Positions 18,837 through 26,999 of a stretch of DNA of 64,000 bases are shown here, piece after piece (positions within the stretch are counted from its first letter, which is position 1; the number at the start of each line of letters is the position of its first letter). This stretch comes from Christiangramia gaetbulicola. GTDB lineage: Bacteria > Bacteroidota > Bacteroidia > Flavobacteriales > Flavobacteriaceae. Under the pieces are notes generated by a model. It made no database searches, was not told the origin of the DNA, and was given only the letters and a program-made list of their open reading frames with translations. The stretch lies in assembly GCF_003054225.1 (NCBI RefSeq), contig NZ_QBKQ01000003.1, positions 310,001 to 374,000 on the forward strand. The letters run 5' to 3'. Position numbers and translations under genes: made by a program.

Positions 18837-18911
18837 CGTCACCCTGAACTTGTTTCAGGGTCTTCTAAAAAAGAGATGCTAAAACTCCCCAGGCTTTGGG
18901 ACAGCATGACG
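18837..18911. repeat. dispersed intergenic palindromic repeat
   Basis: A 75-bp element flanked by CGTCA(CCCTG) on the left and CAGCATGACG on the right. It contains a perfect inverted pair CCCTGAA/TTCAGGG (18842-18860). It resembles intergenic REP-like elements of the GTCACCCTGAAC...GCATGACG type and shares the CGTCA/CATGCTG theme with the repeat at 8271. Confidence 0.6.
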
Positions 18912-18961
18912 ATCTAAACGAGATTTATTTTAAGGTTCTAAACCCATAATATAATGATAAA

Positions 18962-18989
18962 ACGCGCTGAAGTCTCAGCGCGTTTTTTT
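18962..18989 (+). terminator. terminator upstream of the YfiT-like gene
   Basis: Arms ACGCGCTGA and TCAGCGCGT with loop AGTC are followed by seven T. It lies 160 bp after the immunophilin stop, beyond the repeat, and only about 10 bp before the next ATG. Confidence 0.8.
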
Positions 18990-18999
18990 ATTTTTAAGA

Positions 19000-19545
19000 A
19001 TGAGTACAGATGAATTAGAAGTTTTGAAATATCCTATCGGGAAAGAAGAGATCCCAGAGGAAATAACTTCGGTCGAGATCAATGAATGGATCGATGATAT
19101 TAGTGAATTGCCTCAAAAATTAAAAGAGGCTGTAAATAAGATTACCAAGAAACAGCTGGACACTCCATATCGCCCTGAAGGCTGGACCTTGAAACAATTA
19201 ATACATCATATCGCCGATAGCCATATGAGCGCTTTGCTTAGATTTAAATGGGCGCTAACAGAAGATGAGCCAACCATCAAAGCTTATGATGAAAAGGCTT
19301 TTGCAGAGCTTTATGATTCCAGGCTGGCTCCCGTAGAAATATCTCTTGATTTTATTAGTGCCCTGCATGGGAAATGGGTGATCCTCTTAGAGAACATGAG
19401 TACAGATGATTTTGATAAGACCTTTGTGCATCCGGAAACGGGCCAGAGGTATACCTTAAAAGAAAGCCTTGGGCATTATTCCTGGCATAGCAGGCATCAT
19501 TATGCCCATATGCACAATTTATTGCAAAGAAAAGGCTGGTTATAA
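19000..19545 (+). CDS. DinB/YfiT-type putative metal-dependent transferase or hydrolase
   Basis: A 181-residue protein matching the YfiT/BstA branch of the DinB superfamily: the start is YPIGKEEIPEEI, His69/His70 and His75 in LIHHIADSHMSA, and His163/His166/His167 in YSWHSRHHYAHM, a strong metal triad. B. subtilis relatives are bacillithiol transferases or metal-dependent hydrolases; the cofactor thiol here is not known. The gene follows a terminator so closely that its promoter must overlap the hairpin region. Its stop codon lies in the loop of its own terminator. Confidence 0.88.
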   Translation: MSTDELEVLKYPIGKEEIPEEITSVEINEWIDDISELPQKLKEAVNKITKKQLDTPYRPEGWTLKQLIHHIADSHMSALLRFKWALTEDEPTIKAYDEKAFAELYDSRLAPVEISLDFISALHGKWVILLENMSTDDFDKTFVHPETGQRYTLKESLGHYSWHSRHHYAHMHNLLQRKGWL

Positions 19546-19558
19546 TACCAGCCTTTTT
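19531..19558. terminator. bidirectional terminator containing a stop codon
   Basis: Arms AAGGCTGGT and ACCAGCCTT with a 6-nt loop that contains the TAA of the YfiT-like gene. The T-run serves the plus strand; the A-run serves the convergent peroxiredoxin gene. Confidence 0.85.
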
Positions 19559-19569
19559 TATTGATCCAA

Positions 19570-20220
19570 TTATTTTTTCAATTCCGGTTCAGGAGTCATT
19601 CTTAAATAAGGTTTTATCTCCTTATATCCTTTTGGGAACATTTTATCTGCTTCTTCATTGCTTACAGATGGGCTTATCACCACATCTTCGCCATGTTTCC
19701 AGTTAGCCGGTGTGGCTACCTTATTGTAAGCGGTAAGCTGCAGAGAATCTATCACCCTTAATAACTCATCAAAATTCCTACCGGTACTGGCGGGATAGGT
19801 AAGGGTCATTTTAATGGTCTTATCTGGCGCGATCACAAATACAGATCTTACGGTAAGTGTATCATCGGCTTTAGGATGGATCATTCCGTAGAGATCAGAA
19901 ACCTTTCTGTCTTCATCGGCGATGATAGGGAAATTAACCGTGGTATTTTGAGTTTCGTTAATATCCTTGATCCAGCCTTTATGTGATTCCAGGCCATCGA
20001 CACTGAGTGCCATAACCTTTACATCGCGTTTTTCGAATTCAGATTTATAATTGGCAACTGTACCTAATTCTGTTGTACAAACTGGAGTATAGTCTGCCGG
20101 ATGCGAAAAAAGTATCCCCCAGCTATCCCCAAGGTAATCGTAGAAATTGATTTTTCCTTCTGAGGTTTCAGCGTCAAAGTTCGGGGCTTTGTCTCCTAAT
20201 TTCAAATCACTCATAATCAA
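19570..20220 (-). CDS. 1-Cys peroxiredoxin (Prx6 type)
   Basis: A 216-residue thiol peroxidase that reduces hydrogen peroxide and organic hydroperoxides in the cytoplasm. The catalytic block is HPADYTPVCTTEL with peroxidatic Cys48, the only Cys in the protein, so it is a 1-Cys enzyme. The C-terminal extension (TPANWKHGEDVVI...FPKGY) is typical of Prx6. Two in-frame ATG codons (20220, 20214) are possible. An inverted repeat resembling an OxyR site lies 24-46 bp upstream of the start. It is followed by a shared terminator. Confidence 0.95.
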   Translation of the reverse strand: MIMSDLKLGDKAPNFDAETSEGKINFYDYLGDSWGILFSHPADYTPVCTTELGTVANYKSEFEKRDVKVMALSVDGLESHKGWIKDINETQNTTVNFPIIADEDRKVSDLYGMIHPKADDTLTVRSVFVIAPDKTIKMTLTYPASTGRNFDELLRVIDSLQLTAYNKVATPANWKHGEDVVISPSVSNEEADKMFPKGYKEIKPYLRMTPEPELKK

Positions 20221-20236
20221 TATATTTTTTTAATTA

Positions 20237-20273
20237 ATAATAAAAACCTATTAAATCTATAGGTTTATAAATT
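20237..20273 (-). promoter_or_regulatory. OxyR-like operator upstream of peroxiredoxin
   Basis: A perfect inverted repeat AAACCTAT (20244-20251) and ATAGGTTT (20259-20266) with a 7-bp spacer gives CTAT-N7-ATAG. The outer OxyR elements at the same 7-bp spacing are 3/4 (ATAA, 20237-20240) and 2/4 matches (20270-20273). The position is just upstream of a peroxide-detoxifying gene. Confidence 0.45.
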
Positions 20274-20313
20274 TAAAGAAAATAACAGGCCAAAAATGCA
20301 AGATTCAGTTAAA

Positions 20314-20871
20314 TTAATCCCTCCATTTTATATTACACCCAATACTGGGTTTCTGGTTCTCGGCAACCTTTCGGTTATTCAGTACTGCGTCCATAGCTTC
20401 TCTAAGATCTCTCCCGTTAGGGTGAATTCCATTTCCCGGCCGGCTTTCATCTAACTGGCCGTGGTAAATAAGTTTGAGTTCGTCATCAAATAGGTAGAAA
20501 TCCGGGGTGCAGGCGGCATCATAAGCTTTGGCGATCTCCTGGGTTCCGTCAAAAAGATAGGGAAAGGAATACTGATGTTTGGCAGCATGCTCTTTCATCT
20601 TTACGGGACTGTCCTGCGGATATTTTGAAACATCGTTGCTCATGATTCCGGCGAAGCCGAAGCCAAGCTGCCTGTATTCATTAGCGATATGCACGATCTC
20701 CTCATTCACATGCTTTACAAAAGGGCAGTGGTTACAGATGAACATAATGACCGTGCCTTTCTCTCCCTTTATTTCGTCCAGGGTGATAAGGTGATCGGTG
20801 ATAGTATCCACCAGTTTAAAATCGGGAGCTTTCGTTCCCAAAGCGATCATATTAGAAGGGGTAAGTGACAT
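20314..20871 (-). CDS. thioredoxin-fold protein of the AhpC/TSA type
   Basis: A 185-residue cytoplasmic thioredoxin-like protein. The active site is CNHC (Cys46, Cys49) in IMFICNHCPFVKH, followed by PDFYLFDDELKLIYHGQLD, the cis-Pro region. The N-terminal ALGTKAPDFKL is the redoxin start. A further Cys lies near the C-terminus (SIGCNIKW). It may reduce disulfides or peroxides; whether it reduces the neighbouring peroxiredoxin, 93 bp downstream, is unknown. It is divergent from csaA. Confidence 0.85.
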   Translation of the reverse strand: MSLTPSNMIALGTKAPDFKLVDTITDHLITLDEIKGEKGTVIMFICNHCPFVKHVNEEIVHIANEYRQLGFGFAGIMSNDVSKYPQDSPVKMKEHAAKHQYSFPYLFDGTQEIAKAYDAACTPDFYLFDDELKLIYHGQLDESRPGNGIHPNGRDLREAMDAVLNNRKVAENQKPSIGCNIKWRD

Positions 20872-20936
20872 CTTTTTCTTTAAAATTAATTATTAATGCT
20901 GAATATTAGCTAATTTGAAGCCTTTAAAATAGAAAG

Positions 20937-21275
20937 ATGAAAGAGATCGATTGGAATGATTTTGAAAAGATAGAAATGAGAGTGGGAACTATTATTTCTG
21001 CGGAAGATTTTCCGGAAGCAAGAAATCCTGCCTACAAGCTAACCATAGATTTTGGAGAAGAATTGGGTGAGAAGAGATCTTCTGCTCAAATAACCCGCAG
21101 ATATACCCGGGAAGAATTATCGGGAAGGCAGATCATAGCGGTGGTGAATTTTCCAGTAAAGCGAATTGCGGGATTCAAAAGCGAATGCCTGGTGCTTGGT
21201 GTTCTTGGAGATAATAAAGATGTTGTTTTGCTTTCTCCAGATCAAAAAATGCCTAATGGATCTGTGATCGCTTAA
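20937..21275 (+). CDS. csaA: tRNA-binding OB-fold protein CsaA
   Basis: A 112-residue single-domain EMAP/tRNA_bind protein: FEKIEMRVGTIISAEDFPEARNP at 9-31, SAQITRRYTREEL, and the dimerisation end LLSPDQKMPNGSVI. CsaA proteins have chaperone-like activity toward exported proteins and bind tRNA. Full length for the family. Its stop codon overlaps that of the convergent KtrA-like gene by 4 bp (shared TTAA). Confidence 0.92.
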   Translation: MKEIDWNDFEKIEMRVGTIISAEDFPEARNPAYKLTIDFGEELGEKRSSAQITRRYTREELSGRQIIAVVNFPVKRIAGFKSECLVLGVLGDNKDVVLLSPDQKMPNGSVIA

Positions 21276-21985
21276 CCCAGGTCTCCTTCTTTAAATTTCT
21301 TATGCTCCTCAAGTAGTCTTTTGATGTTCTTATTGTGGCCGTATAAAACCATGATATCATCTTTATAAAGTACCGTATCGGCCCTGGCCACTCCGTTCAC
21401 AGAAGCTTTTTCTGTTTCGGTGCCCAGTTCGTTTTTCGACGGTGACACGCTCATGGTGGTAAGTATAATGATATCGAACTGGTCTTTAATGTTCAATTCC
21501 TTAATGGTCTTCTCGTGGTATTCCTCAGGGATCTTGGTTTCTACGATACTAAAATCACTATCGATCTCGAAACTGTCTACCACTCCTTCCAGGTTCAGTT
21601 TTTGCGCCCAGCGGTCTGCGGTTTCCTTTTCTGGATGAATGATCTCATCTACCCCCATGGTTTCAAGTACCGTACGTTGTAGCGGATCTACAGCCCGGCT
21701 GATAAGTCTTTTTACCTTCATTTGTTTCATCACGGCGGCAGCCATGATATTTGCTCCCTTGTCTTCCCCGATTCCAATGATCACAACATCTGTATCATCC
21801 AGAGGTAAATTCTTTACCGCCTCCATATCTGTAGCATCAAGACTAATCGCGTGGGTGATCTTTTCCTTAATGGCTTCGACCTTGCTCATGCTAATATCCA
21901 CGCCAATCACTTCATTTCCCATTTCGGCCAGTTTTTCTGAGATCGAAGCTCCAAAAACTCCCAGTCCTACAACTATATATTTCAT
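21272..21985 (-). CDS. potassium-uptake regulatory subunit KtrA/TrkA
   Basis: A 237-residue cytoplasmic RCK protein with an N-terminal Rossmann nucleotide site GLGVFGASISEKLAEMGNEVIGVD (7-30), an internal acidic ribose-binding segment, and a C-terminal TrkA_C domain (about 140-230). It gates the adjacent membrane subunit in response to nucleotide. It lies 17 bp after the trkH-like gene on the same strand, forming a two-gene K+ uptake operon. Single RCK length indicates Ktr type rather than the doubled TrkA of E. coli. Confidence 0.92.
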   Translation of the reverse strand: MKYIVVGLGVFGASISEKLAEMGNEVIGVDISMSKVEAIKEKITHAISLDATDMEAVKNLPLDDTDVVIIGIGEDKGANIMAAAVMKQMKVKRLISRAVDPLQRTVLETMGVDEIIHPEKETADRWAQKLNLEGVVDSFEIDSDFSIVETKIPEEYHEKTIKELNIKDQFDIIILTTMSVSPSKNELGTETEKASVNGVARADTVLYKDDIMVLYGHNKNIKRLLEEHKKFKEGDLG

Positions 21986-22002
21986 CTGTTTGTCTTTCTT
22001 TT

Positions 22003-23793
22003 TTAGTTGATTAATATTTCATCTGTCGGGTAGCGGTAATTAAGGTGCTTAGCCCTTCTTAAAATGGCGATCAATAAAGTTAGCATACTAACCCGACCTA
22101 TGAACATTGTAAAAATAATAACCACTTTGGAATATGATGACAGGTCTGAGGTAATTCCCGTTGATAGACCTACGGTACTATATGCCGAAAATGATTCGAA
22201 CGCAATGCTAAGTAGTGACTTATCCTTGTCGAAGGTGGCTATTAAAAATATTGATAGTCCTATCACCAGCAGGGAAAGCGAGATTATAGAGAAGGCCCTT
22301 CTTACTGAGGCTTGTGAAATTTCCCTTCTATAGACCTCTATCCTGTCCTTCCCTTTGGCAAGGCTTAGAAAGTTTAAGGTAGCTACCGCGATGGTGCTTG
22401 TTTTAATACCACCACCCGTAGAGGCCGGTGATGCTCCAATCCACATAAGCAGAAAGATCATCATTAAAGTGCTTAAATTCAATGCGGTAATGTCTACAAC
22501 ATTAAATCCCGCAGTTCTTGGTGTGGCCGCGCTAAAAAATGCCGTAACGATCTTCCCGAACCAGTTATGTTCGGCCAGGGTGTTATTGTATTCAAAGGCG
22601 TAAAACCCAATTGTTCCAACTCCAAGTAATACAAATGTGGTTAAGATCACAATACGGGTGTTCAGGTTGATCACCCAGGGAGAATAGGGTAGGGGCCTGT
22701 TTTTCTTGATCTTCAGGATGAGGTTGGTGAAGATATATTTAATGTATTTATAAATATTCAGCACGATAGGAAAGCCAATTCCTCCTAATATAAAAAGCAA
22801 AGCGACGATGAGCTGTAAGGGATAATTGAATCTGAAATCCGGCTCATAGAGACTATTTTCTAAAGTGGAAAATCCGGCATTACAGAAACCGCTAACGGCA
22901 TGGAATATCGAAAAGAAAAGCCGGTCTCCAATATGGGAAATTTCAGAGCTATTAAGGCTGAAATAAATAAAAATGGCTCCCAGTAATTCAACAATAAAAG
23001 TGATAAAAAGGATCTTTTTCAGGACACTGAAAACTTCTCCTATTTTTTCTGAATTGGTAGCATCCTTCAGCAATAATTGATTCTGATAGGAAGTTTGACC
23101 CCTGAAAAAATAACTGAAATAACTGGCAAAGGTCATGATCCCCAATCCGCCTATCTGCATAAGGAATAAGATGATCGACTGGCCAAAAAGAGTAAAATAG
23201 CTACCTGTGTCTACCACGATCAAACCGGTTACACATACTGCACTGGTAGAAGTGAATAGCGCATCCAGCAGGCTTATACCCTCATAAGTCGCCCTTGGCA
23301 ACATAAGCAGGGCTGTTCCCGCCAGGATGATCAATAAGAAGCTGCCAATAAATATCTGTGCCGGATTAAGGTACCGGTTATTAAAATTGAATTCTATCGT
23401 AGAAAACTCCCTGATGAAGTAGACCAGGGCGGCAAGATAGAGGTAGGCCATTCTGTTCATGAACTCCAGCAAGGGAAAACTTTCCAGAACGAAATCTATT
23501 TTTACGAGGATAAGGATCGTCAAAAGTGCCCCAAGTAAGATATCGAAGATCCTGACCTTTAACCTAAAACGGATCCGGAACAAAAAATAACGCAGCAAAA
23601 TTGCGATTACACCTATTAATAAGGCTCCAAAGTAGAAGTGGTTAAGTTGTTCTTCTTCTTTTTGAAGGTGCCTGAAGCCAAGATCGTATAAGGCGACCAG
23701 GACGGTAATAAGGCTTAATAAAAATGAAAATCGATTGAGATAGTTTAGGAACCTCTCATTTTTAAGCCAGCTTCTAAATCCTGAAAATTTCAC
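22003..23793 (-). CDS. potassium transporter membrane subunit (TrkH/KtrB family)
   Basis: A 596-residue inner-membrane protein. Four pore repeats are visible by their filter glycines: SAVCVTGLIVVDT, VSGFCNAGFST, TPRTAGFNVVD and AYSTVGLSTGI. An extra N-terminal region of about 150 residues with several helices precedes the pore module, longer than classical KtrB. With the following KtrA-like protein it should form a Na+ or proton-dependent K+ channel/transporter. Transcription starts after the terminator of the M14 peptidase gene. Confidence 0.92.
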   Translation of the reverse strand: MKFSGFRSWLKNERFLNYLNRFSFLLSLITVLVALYDLGFRHLQKEEEQLNHFYFGALLIGVIAILLRYFLFRIRFRLKVRIFDILLGALLTILILVKIDFVLESFPLLEFMNRMAYLYLAALVYFIREFSTIEFNFNNRYLNPAQIFIGSFLLIILAGTALLMLPRATYEGISLLDALFTSTSAVCVTGLIVVDTGSYFTLFGQSIILFLMQIGGLGIMTFASYFSYFFRGQTSYQNQLLLKDATNSEKIGEVFSVLKKILFITFIVELLGAIFIYFSLNSSEISHIGDRLFFSIFHAVSGFCNAGFSTLENSLYEPDFRFNYPLQLIVALLFILGGIGFPIVLNIYKYIKYIFTNLILKIKKNRPLPYSPWVINLNTRIVILTTFVLLGVGTIGFYAFEYNNTLAEHNWFGKIVTAFFSAATPRTAGFNVVDITALNLSTLMMIFLLMWIGASPASTGGGIKTSTIAVATLNFLSLAKGKDRIEVYRREISQASVRRAFSIISLSLLVIGLSIFLIATFDKDKSLLSIAFESFSAYSTVGLSTGITSDLSSYSKVVIIFTMFIGRVSMLTLLIAILRRAKHLNYRYPTDEILIN

Positions 23794-23835
23794 CGAAAAG
23801 TTGTTTTTAGCATAAAGAAGGAAAATTTAAAACTA

Positions 23836-23864
23836 AAAAGTCCGGAAAAGACTTCCGGACTTTT
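23836..23864 (-). terminator. terminator of the M14 peptidase gene
   Basis: Arms AAAAGTCCGGAA and TTCCGGACTTTT form a perfect 12-bp hairpin with a 5-nt loop about 80 bp after the peptidase stop and upstream of the K+ operon. Confidence 0.85.
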
Positions 23865-23942
23865 ATTAAGCTTTTAGTCTGTTACAAAGTTATTCAATTT
23901 GCATACAAGACTGCTAAAATTTCCCTAAACTATAGACTAAGG

Positions 23943-26459
23943 CTACATTTCTTCGCCAAAGAAAATGGCATTCATCAGTAATTTATTGGTTCCATACCAG
24001 AATGCTCTGAAGTTCGTATTATCTGTAAACAACATCACTTCACCTTTACCCAGGCTTTTGTGCTTGAAAGGAACAGTCATGGCCAGAGAGTCCAGGTTTT
24101 GTTTGCTTATATAACCGCTTAGAAGAGGATCTTCGGTATACTGGATCGGGTTATTATAGCTTTGCTCATCGGCTTCCATAAAAATAGTGGTATTCCTGAA
24201 CATTGCGATCTTTTCATCATCATAGCCAAAGGCAATTGGATGTGTTCTATCCAGTTTTACTTCAAAAATAGCTCCTCCAATTCCCTGGGCACCTTTAAAA
24301 TCTCCCCGGTCTCCAAAACTTATATTTTTGGCAGTAAGCTCATTCTTTTTGGTTTCAAATTTTATAAAATCATTTTCCTTCATCCAGTTCACGGCATTTC
24401 TAAAGGCTATGATAGTTCCGCCATCTCTGGTCCATTCTTTTAATTTAGTAGCGTGTTCTTTATCTATACCGCTACCGTAAGCAGATGGCAAAATAATGTC
24501 TGTGTACTTGCTAAGATCTGTTTTTGAAAGATCGCTTACATCCAGTTTGGTGATCTTCATATCATATCTTTGATCGAATAGATGCCAGATCTCCCCGGCA
24601 TCGTAAGGAGTGATAGATTCACCTACGATAAGTGCTACTTTCTGTGGCTTTACACCTCTAAACTGGTTACTTCCAAGGTTGATGCCCCGGGTCATCCCGG
24701 TTTCTATAGCTGAAATTTCAACGCCACTTTCTTTGGAAACCTCTTTAATGAATTCATAAAGTTCTGAGCGATCTAATTTTTGATTCTGTACCGGGATCAT
24801 AATAGTTCCCGTGCCATATTTACTACCATTTATACGGAATTCCTCCATAGCCACTTTAGCTCTAAGACCTTCATCAAGGATCTGGTTCAGGGCAGCGGGA
24901 GCCATGTAATTATTCCAGTTCAGCAAATAAGCATAGTCGCTTTCTTCGGGAGCCTGAGGAGCTGGCATATTTAATTCCTCGATCTTGTTTCCTGCATTTT
25001 TCATGGATACATCTTCAGCGAAATCAAGGTTAAAAGCAAGCGGGAATGTCCAGGCTGAAATATCATAGAAAAGGCTATCTCTAAATTCGGTCCTTTTCTC
25101 GAACATCGCCTTTATAAGCTTGTATTGTCTTTGATCTTTCGGGACAATATATGCGGAGCCTTTTTTGAATTCTTCCCCGTTTTGTTTGAATTCGTTGGCC
25201 ACCTCATGAACTTCTATTTTATGTCTTTTCAGGATCTCTGCAAGTTTGTAAGCGCTAACCGGATCCTTCGAACTACCAAAAGCATAAGCACCAGTGGTGG
25301 CAGCTTCGCGGGCATCATTAAAGAATTGGCGCTGGTAATTCAATAGTTCTTTCCTCATTTTCTGAGCTGCCTCCAGCGTAGAAAGGGCAGCGGTAAATTG
25401 ATTCCTGATAGTAAATGGAAAAGTAAGCAGGCCATTTTCAGTTTCCTGGGCGTGACCACGGGAGCTTCCCTGTTCGAACAAGATCCCTACACTTCCATTA
25501 ATATCCGGGAAGGTAGAACCTTTTCCATAGTAGAAATCATCATAGTTTTCTTCGGTGTAATACAATGAACCGATCTCATCCAGGGCATCCGCATGATAAG
25601 TACCTATCTCTTTGGTAAGGTCCTGATTAAGTTGCGGGGTGAGGGGATGGGTTCTCGAAGGAATTCCCGGTTGAAAAAAGAAAGTGGAATTAGATCCCAT
25701 TTCGTGGTGGTCTGTAAGGATATTAGGATACCAGTTATGGAATGTGGCTATTCTCGCCTGAGATTCCGGTAATTGCACCGGTAACCAGTCACGATTCATA
25801 TCGAACCAGTAATGATTGGTTCGTCCTCCCGGCCATACCTCACTATATTCCCTGTCCTGCGGATCTGGGTTTATATTTTTGCTTTTATTGGTATTTGCCC
25901 AGTAGGCAAATCTTTGCAGTCCGTCAGGGTTAAAAGAAGGATCAAGAAGAATTACCGAGTTGTCAAGGGTTTTTTCTATTTCATCACCTTCGGCAGCAGC
26001 CAGGTAATAGGCATATAACAGCGCAGCGTTAGAACCACTAGCCTCATTTCCATGAATGGAAAATCCCTGGTTTATCACTACCGGCATGGTTTCGATGTCC
26101 AGTTTTCCAGAATTCTTTTCAACTAAAGAAACATGCTTTTTTCTTATTTCCTCGAGATTCGCGAGGTTCTTTTCAGAAGAAATGGTTAATAGTACAAGAG
26201 GTCTGCCTTCATAGGTATATCCCCTGTTCTCGATTTGAATACGGGGAGAAGCATCGGCAAGTTTATGCATATACATTAACAGGCGATCGTGACTTACATG
26301 CCATTCACCAGGAACAAAACCAACCACTTCTTGCGGAGTTGGGATTTCGGGATTATAAGTAATATCTGATGGCAGGTAGTAATCCAGGCTGATATCTTCC
26401 TGCTGGGCCTGGGTAATAAAAAATGAAAATAATAAGAGTAAGCTAAAAATTTGTCTCAT
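23943..26459 (-). CDS. secreted M14-family zinc carboxypeptidase
   Basis: An 838-residue exported protein (signal peptide to about residue 19, TQAQ). The M14 domain spans about 50-390: zinc motif SIHGNEASG (His136, Glu139), NPDGLQRF, the Arg/Asn block FDMNRDW and the third ligand in TDHHEMGSN. Residues about 400-838 add a further region that contains a Rossmann-like segment (PQKVALIVGESITPYDAGEI...KLKEWTRDGGTIIAF) reminiscent of glutamine-amidotransferase-like folds. It likely trims peptides at the envelope for protein nutrition. Monocistronic with its own terminator. Confidence 0.88.
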   Translation of the reverse strand: MRQIFSLLLLFSFFITQAQQEDISLDYYLPSDITYNPEIPTPQEVVGFVPGEWHVSHDRLLMYMHKLADASPRIQIENRGYTYEGRPLVLLTISSEKNLANLEEIRKKHVSLVEKNSGKLDIETMPVVINQGFSIHGNEASGSNAALLYAYYLAAAEGDEIEKTLDNSVILLDPSFNPDGLQRFAYWANTNKSKNINPDPQDREYSEVWPGGRTNHYWFDMNRDWLPVQLPESQARIATFHNWYPNILTDHHEMGSNSTFFFQPGIPSRTHPLTPQLNQDLTKEIGTYHADALDEIGSLYYTEENYDDFYYGKGSTFPDINGSVGILFEQGSSRGHAQETENGLLTFPFTIRNQFTAALSTLEAAQKMRKELLNYQRQFFNDAREAATTGAYAFGSSKDPVSAYKLAEILKRHKIEVHEVANEFKQNGEEFKKGSAYIVPKDQRQYKLIKAMFEKRTEFRDSLFYDISAWTFPLAFNLDFAEDVSMKNAGNKIEELNMPAPQAPEESDYAYLLNWNNYMAPAALNQILDEGLRAKVAMEEFRINGSKYGTGTIMIPVQNQKLDRSELYEFIKEVSKESGVEISAIETGMTRGINLGSNQFRGVKPQKVALIVGESITPYDAGEIWHLFDQRYDMKITKLDVSDLSKTDLSKYTDIILPSAYGSGIDKEHATKLKEWTRDGGTIIAFRNAVNWMKENDFIKFETKKNELTAKNISFGDRGDFKGAQGIGGAIFEVKLDRTHPIAFGYDDEKIAMFRNTTIFMEADEQSYNNPIQYTEDPLLSGYISKQNLDSLAMTVPFKHKSLGKGEVMLFTDNTNFRAFWYGTNKLLMNAIFFGEEM

Positions 26460-26482
26460 TGCAATAGTTTTGGAAAGCCTAA

Positions 26483-26514
26483 GATAAAAAAAACCGTCCT
26501 GAAAGGGACGGTTT
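26483..26514 (-). terminator. terminator of DUF3276 gene
   Basis: Arms AAACCGTCC and GGACGGTTT with a following U-run on the minus strand, 24 bp after the DUF3276 stop. Confidence 0.8.
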
Positions 26515-26537
26515 AAATAGCTGATAGTATTTGTTTG

Positions 26538-26924
26538 TTATATGTCGTCGAAACTTACATCTGTAAATTTCTCAGCAGTAGATGATTTTTCACTGCTTTC
26601 GTCAGTGCTTTCATCATCATATTCTTTCTTGAAATCTTTTTGATGACGTTCGCTTATTACTTCTTCACCTTTTTCATTGATGATGAAGTTGGTCATCTCC
26701 TCAAGGATCTCTCTAAACCCATCAAAATCTTCTTTATAAAGGTAGATCTTGTGTTTCTTGTAGTAGAACGAACCGTCGTCATTCGTAAATTTTTTACTTT
26801 CGGTGATTGTAAGGTAATAATCATCAGCACGAGTTGATCTTACATCGAAAAAGTAAGTTCTTCTTCCCGCTCTTAAAACTTTAGAGAATATTTCTTCTTT
26901 CTCCATCATTCCCTTGTCGCTCAT
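26538..26924 (-). CDS. PUR-alpha-like nucleic-acid-binding protein (DUF3276)
   Basis: A 128-residue protein: residues about 8-85 form a PUR-type fold (EEIFSKVLRAGRRTYFFDVRSTRADDYYLTITESKK, FYYKKHKIYLYKEDFDGF), widespread in Bacteroidota as DUF3276. The C-terminus (95-128) is acidic and Ser-rich and likely disordered. PUR domains bind single-stranded DNA or RNA; the role in the cell is not established. Start is uncertain between Met1 and Met6/7. It stands alone between two terminated units. Confidence 0.85.
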   Translation of the reverse strand: MSDKGMMEKEEIFSKVLRAGRRTYFFDVRSTRADDYYLTITESKKFTNDDGSFYYKKHKIYLYKEDFDGFREILEEMTNFIINEKGEEVISERHQKDFKKEYDDESTDESSEKSSTAEKFTDVSFDDI

Positions 26925-26999
26925 ATAAATAGATTCTTTAATGGTTTGTTATTGTCGAGTCCAAAAATCTAAAAATTTTTAACATCTAACAAAATATTT

